Assembly (NCBI RefSeq): GCF_036013935.1
Contig: NZ_CP107902.1
Location: 8,961,001 to 9,025,000 of the forward strand
Length of the DNA: 64,000 nt
Reading direction: 5' to 3'
Source: Streptomyces sp. NBC_00461
GTDB lineage: Bacteria; Actinomycetota; Actinomycetes; Streptomycetales; Streptomycetaceae
In this document: one piece after another, positions 63,159-64,000 of the stretch
How positions within the stretch are numbered: the first letter of the stretch is position 1
Layout: each line of letters begins with the position of its first letter
Translations under genes and position numbers: made by a program
The notes under the pieces: generated by a model
What the model was told of the DNA's origin: nothing
Database searches by the model: none
What the model saw: only the letters and a program-made list of their open reading frames with translations

Positions 63159-64000
63159 GGGCGCGCTGCTCCGTTCTGCGAAAGGCCGGTGGGGGAGGGG
63201 TCGTCGAGGTGGACACGGGCGGTCTCGGCTATACGTCCGGGATGCCGCCGCATCAGCACCAGCAGCACCACGACACCGGCGGCCATCCACACTCCGACGA
63301 TCGGCCCGGCGTACGACACCGGGGCGGTCAGCTCGGTGACGAAGTCGAAGACGGGCAGGCCCGCCGCGGTGAGCAGCGCGGGTACGAACGCGGCGATGCC
63401 GAGCAGGGGCAGCAGCAGCTGCCGTACCGGTTTGAGCAACTCCCGTCTGCGGCGCAGGAAATAGCCGGCGCAGGCGAGGTTCACCACGATGTAGACGCCG
63501 ATCACGACGGTGACGATCACCGTGGCGAGGAGCAGGAAGGCGGTCACCGGGTCATAGCCCAGCCCCAGTCCCAGCACGGCGCCGACCGCCACCACGCTCT
63601 GCACGGCGATTCCGGCGACGGGGGAGCGGTGCTTCGGATGGAGCGTCGCGAACAGGCGGGGCAGGACGTGGATACGGGCCAGGGCGAAGGCCGTGCGCGT
63701 GGAGACGGTGGCGCACGCGTTGGCGTTGGCGATCGTGGAGTTCACCACGGCGAGGAAGACCAGCACCCAGAACAGGCCGAACGACGCCCGCGCCACGCCC
63801 TCCCAGGACGCCTCGCCGGACGCCCCGAACGTCGCGAACCGGTCCGGCCCGAAGTACACCGTCATGGCGTAGGTCGTGACCACGTAGAAGAGGCCGATCC
63901 CGAGGGCCGCGCCGAGGACCGCGCGGTGCATCGTCCGACGCGGGTCGCGCGTCTCCTCGGCGAGCGGTGCCGCCGCCTCGAATCCGGCGAAGGCCAGCAC
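63155..64000 (-). CDS. APC-family amino acid/amide permease, C-terminal part
   Basis: 281 codons; the 5' end lies beyond the right edge. LAFAGFEAAAPLAEETRDPR matches APC transporter helix 6-7, then about six further hydrophobic helices. Translationally coupled to the amidase, so it probably imports the amide substrate. Substrate not assignable. Confidence 0.88.
   Translation of the reverse strand: MLAFAGFEAAAPLAEETRDPRRTMHRAVLGAALGIGLFYVVTTYAMTVYFGPDRFATFGASGEASWEGVARASFGLFWVLVFLAVVNSTIANANACATVSTRTAFALARIHVLPRLFATLHPKHRSPVAGIAVQSVVAVGAVLGLGLGYDPVTAFLLLATVIVTVVIGVYIVVNLACAGYFLRRRRELLKPVRQLLLPLLGIAAFVPALLTAAGLPVFDFVTELTAPVSYAGPIVGVWMAAGVVVLLVLMRRHPGRIAETARVHLDDPSPTGLSQNGAARP

Overview
The window is high-GC actinomycete chromosome, almost certainly Streptomyces or a close relative. 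The evidence is third-position GC bias, frequent GTG starts, ATGA/GTGA gene overlaps, leaderless regulator genes, many TetR/LysR/MarR/PadR regulators paired with oxidoreductases, HelR with a rifamycin-associated element, and anti-sigma-type HATPase proteins. No rRNA, tRNA or CRISPR array was recognised.

1-21.6 kb is mostly ordinary accessory chromosome. It holds the 5' part of helR with its rifamycin-associated element, a TetR/aldo-keto reductase/LLM flavoprotein module with twin operators, an FdhF/YdeP molybdoenzyme with a divergent LysR gene, an SGNH hydrolase/PadR pair, an acyltransferase, a DHA2 exporter behind a promoter framed by two palindromes, a MarR gene, and an acyltransferase/alpha-alpha-toroid fusion protein. 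Several broken genes (DnaE2 tail, MFS tail, ankyrin, NUDIX) are interspersed.

22-31 kb is a mobile-element scrapyard. Its core is a three-gene tyrosine-recombinase set (recombinase, small HTH protein, large zinc-ribbon recombinase) resembling Tn554-type trios. The first gene is split near its start by an IS5-type element of about 1.56 kb that carries a HAD phosphatase gene as well as its transposase; removing the IS restores the reading frame. Relics of a second large recombinase lie just upstream. Downstream is a mosaic of fused gene fragments (DNA ligase, two TetR genes, an FMN-reductase-like tail, an LLM tail).

31.8-40.7 kb is a cluster of small redox operons, each with its own regulator: a flavin reductase plus acyl-CoA-dehydrogenase-like monooxygenase with LysR; TetR with SDR and F420-type reductase; an SDR; and TetR with AKR. 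Between them are IS5, IS3 and Tn3 transposase relics and a dinB stub.

40.7-58.4 kb looks plasmid- or island-derived. A truncated parA and a parB-like gene lie beside a 22-bp palindrome into which an intact IS1182-type element has inserted. Next comes a complete FxLD-type class I lanthipeptide locus: GNAT and XRE/TPR regulator genes (minus strand), then on the plus strand an ATP-binding protein, two small proteins, the precursor peptide, LanB, LanC, a large SpaB_C/isoaspartyl-methyltransferase fusion and a helical accessory protein. Expected chemistry is Thr dehydration (LanB), thioether ring closure (LanC), and methylation of a core Asp (LanSA-like enzyme) leading to succinimide or isoaspartate. 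The LanB 5' end lies in another frame from the rest, suggesting a frameshift or a sequence error. An excisionase/integrase pair closes the region at 58.3 kb.

58.4-64 kb returns to conserved chromosome: aldehyde dehydrogenase with a GAF-domain regulator, a Tat-exported amidase, and an acetamidase/formamidase translationally coupled to an APC transporter that runs off the right edge.
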